Source of the DNA: Confluentibacter sediminis
GTDB taxonomy: Bacteria > Bacteroidota > Bacteroidia > Flavobacteriales > Flavobacteriaceae
DNA: 64,000 nt
NCBI RefSeq assembly: GCF_003258355.1
Contig: NZ_QKPO01000019.1
Location: 1 to 64,000 of the forward strand
Direction of reading: 5' to 3'
Shown here: in pieces, positions 62,180-64,000 of the stretch
Numbering within the stretch: position 1 is the first letter of the stretch
Layout: each line of letters opens with the position of its first letter
Translations under genes and position numbers: made by a program
Notes under the pieces: model-generated
Database searches by the model: none
What the model saw: the letters and a program-made list of their open reading frames with translations, nothing else
Told to the model about the DNA's origin: nothing

Positions 62180-64000
62180 TTAAAAAGAGTATCCAACGGT
62201 TAACAGGTAATTTCTTGGACTGCCCGGAAATAATCTAATATAATCGTAGCCCCCTACCCAATGGGTTTTATTGGTAAAATTATTGATGTTCAATTGAATG
62301 GAGAATTTATTTATCTGGTAATACAGAGCGGCATTCATCAGGGTATATCCTGGAATGGTTTGATCGCTGTTTTGTTGCAACACACGTTCGGTGACAAAAT
62401 TGGTACCTACTCCAAGTCCGAAATCCTTAAAGATCCCTTGTTTCACATTATAACGGGTCCATAAATTACCTTGGTGTTTTGGAGTATTGGGTTTTTGTAT
62501 GCCCGTTTCATTGCCGTCGGCATCTTTGGTAATGCTCGATTCATTAAATGCATAGGAAGCCGTAATGCTCCAGTTTGGAAAGATGCGCCCCGTCACATCC
62601 ATTTCCACCCCTTTCGATTCTTCTTCTCCTATTTGTTCCAATTCATCGGTGCCAGCCACATTGTACAAGGTGTTTTCCTGAACGATTTTATACAACGCCA
62701 AAGTAGCATCCAGTTTTCCATCAAACCAGGTGGATTTACCCCCAAATTCTACCATCTTACTGGTAAGTGGGTCGAAAGGCCCTCCAAGGGTCGGATCCAT
62801 ATTGGCTGCACTTTGGGGATTGTAGCCTTCTACATAAGTACCATACAGGTTGATGTTGTTTGTAATGGAATAGGTCAACCCAACTCTTGGCAAAAAGGCA
62901 TGTTGATTCACATTTTTTTCCTCGTTCGTAGTATAATTGAGTTTATCGGTATAGGTATCATATCTCAGACCTATCAGCATTTTTAATTGCTTCCATGTCA
63001 GCTGGTCTTGAATGTACACGCCGTTGGAATTGTAAAAGTCCGGTCCAAATTCACGAGCATTATAAAAATACTTGCTCATATCCTTTAATTGCTGCGATGC
63101 TATTCTGTTGTTCAAATCATAATGGGCCACATTCGGCACGGGATTTCCGTTAGCGTCCAATAGATAGGCACTGCTGTTATTAGGATTATAGGTATTAATG
63201 AAGCCATCGTTAGCGGCATTTCTATAGCCACCAGCCTGTAATTGCGACGACCCCGCAGGCAGTTCTTCCTGTGCATAATCATATCCAAAAATCAGATTGT
63301 GGGATACCGCTCCAGTTTGTGTTTTGTAATTGAAGAAGGTCGAGAGGTTATCTATGTACCTTTTGCGTTGGCGTTGGAATACCTGCATGGCAATTAAATC
63401 TACAATATCATCGCCGTTACCGTCTACTGCATACTTATTTGCGCCACGGTGTTCCAAAAGGTCTTCATGATAGCCGGTACGTATAAAGGACGCAGAAAAG
63501 GAAAAATTATCGGTAAATTGGTGGTTCAATGCCAGGGTGACAATATAGGTTTCTTCATCTAAATAATCGTTTGCAGAGCTCAGGGACAAGGACACAGGCG
63601 TAGAATACAAATCGTTTTTAAAGGTAGATTGCCCTCTATCTAATCGGCTTTTGGAGCTGTTGTAGATCAGGTCGAAATTCACCCGGGTTTTATCGGTTGG
63701 TAAAAAAGACACCGATGGCGCTATCACAATATTTTTATCAAACTGCAAGTCTCTAAAGGAGTTGGCATTTTCATACCCAATGTTTAAGCGGTATAAAAGG
63801 GATTTATCTTTGCTAAGTGGCCCTGTAAAATCGGCTAAGGTTCTTAGGGTATTAAAACTACCCGTTGAAAAACTTAAAGAATGCCGTTCTTCGTCCAAAG
63901 GTTTTTTGGTCACTCGATTAAGCACCCCTCCTGGAGAGGCGTTTCCGAACAGGGCCGAGGCTGGGCCTTTAAGCACTTCCACACGTTCCAGATAATTGGT
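62180..64000 (-). CDS. TonB-dependent siderophore receptor (5' part outside window)
   Basis: About 606 residues visible; the gene continues past the right edge. Plug-domain remnant TNYLERVEVLKGPASALFGNASPGGVLNRVTKKP, then barrel strands with siderophore-receptor features: GVYIQDQLTWKQLKMLIGLRYD, FLPRVGLTYSITNNINLYGTYVEGYNPQSA, KMVEFGGKSTWFDGKLDATLALYKIVQENTL, KGVEMDVTGRIFPNW and the final NYLLTVGYSF. FhuA/FoxA/IutA-like class. It imports ferric siderophores with the TonB-ExbBD energy system; the exact ligand is not deducible. Confidence 0.93.
   Translation of the reverse strand, partial: TNYLERVEVLKGPASALFGNASPGGVLNRVTKKPLDEERHSLSFSTGSFNTLRTLADFTGPLSKDKSLLYRLNIGYENANSFRDLQFDKNIVIAPSVSFLPTDKTRVNFDLIYNSSKSRLDRGQSTFKNDLYSTPVSLSLSSANDYLDEETYIVTLALNHQFTDNFSFSASFIRTGYHEDLLEHRGANKYAVDGNGDDIVDLIAMQVFQRQRKRYIDNLSTFFNYKTQTGAVSHNLIFGYDYAQEELPAGSSQLQAGGYRNAANDGFINTYNPNNSSAYLLDANGNPVPNVAHYDLNNRIASQQLKDMSKYFYNAREFGPDFYNSNGVYIQDQLTWKQLKMLIGLRYDTYTDKLNYTTNEEKNVNQHAFLPRVGLTYSITNNINLYGTYVEGYNPQSAANMDPTLGGPFDPLTSKMVEFGGKSTWFDGKLDATLALYKIVQENTLYNVAGTDELEQIGEEESKGVEMDVTGRIFPNWSITASYAFNESSITKDADGNETGIQKPNTPKHQGNLWTRYNVKQGIFKDFGLGVGTNFVTERVLQQNSDQTIPGYTLMNAALYYQINKFSIQLNINNFTNKTHWVGGYDYIRLFPGSPRNYLLTVGYSF

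Noticed and set aside
62471-62986. 171-codon open frame antisense to the siderophore receptor
   Set aside because: Shadow of the receptor coding sequence; its sequence is low in family-like features.
1-64000. Defence system, prophage, insertion sequence, rRNA or tRNA genes
   Set aside because: No nuclease, methylase, integrase, transposase, structural phage protein or RNA-gene signature was seen on either strand.

Overview
The window looks like chromosomal DNA of a member of the Bacteroidota, most likely family Flavobacteriaceae. The evidence is: low GC; SusC/SusD outer-membrane pairs with a FecR/ECF regulator; a TamA-like lipoprotein next to a very long TamB; promoters fitting the Bacteroidota TTG-N19..21-TAnnTTTG pattern; and the short dispersed palindromes common in this group. 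I saw no rRNA, tRNA, CRISPR array, transposase or phage gene.

Layout, left to right. (1) 1-4226: start of a DsbD-like thiol reductase, an M16 zinc peptidase whose signal peptide is separated by a one-base frameshift, and a periplasmic thioredoxin-like protein. (2) 4495-11300: SusD and SusC (with an N-terminal STN signalling domain), FecR anti-sigma factor and a divergent ECF sigma factor. The susCD part has visibly different base composition. (3) 11615-25317: aldehyde dehydrogenase, MscS channel, BrkB/YihY protein, a small barrel protein, an Mla-type lipid transporter (E, F, D) and TamA/TamB. (4) 25688-29911: hybrid histidine kinase, NtrC-type regulator and a small secreted PepSY-like protein. 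(5) 30332-40724: hexuronate catabolism. It has uxaC, a three-part TRAP transporter, uxaB and uxaA rightward, kdgK and kdgA leftward, and a LacI-type regulator with candidate operators. This would take up glucuronate/galacturonate and convert it to pyruvate and glyceraldehyde-3-phosphate. (6) 40866-44787: two unknown membrane proteins, two rhodaneses, two thioredoxin-fold proteins and a MarR regulator. (7) 44866-53070: complete tryptophan operon trpE-G-D-C-F-B-A behind a leader-peptide attenuator, followed by a type II NADH dehydrogenase. (8) 53148-57827: TetR-regulated tripartite efflux system (TolC, HlyD/EmrA, EmrB). (9) 57895-64000: TrmL, two small basic proteins, an unknown small protein, a DEAD-box helicase, and a PepSY membrane protein with a siderophore-type TonB receptor cut by the window end.

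The strongest unusual signals are all in non-coding or half-coding sequence. The trp operon has a readable attenuator: a leader peptide with three consecutive Trp codons, a protector hairpin, an antiterminator pairing and a terminator. The same operon is peppered with short palindromic repeats at most of its late junctions, and one copy is inserted in frame inside trpF. Two interlocked 9-bp inverted repeats lie in the kdgK-kdgA gap. LacI, MarR and TetR sites overlap recognisable promoters. I did not find a clearly new multi-gene system; the attenuator and the repeat-invaded trpF are the best leads.
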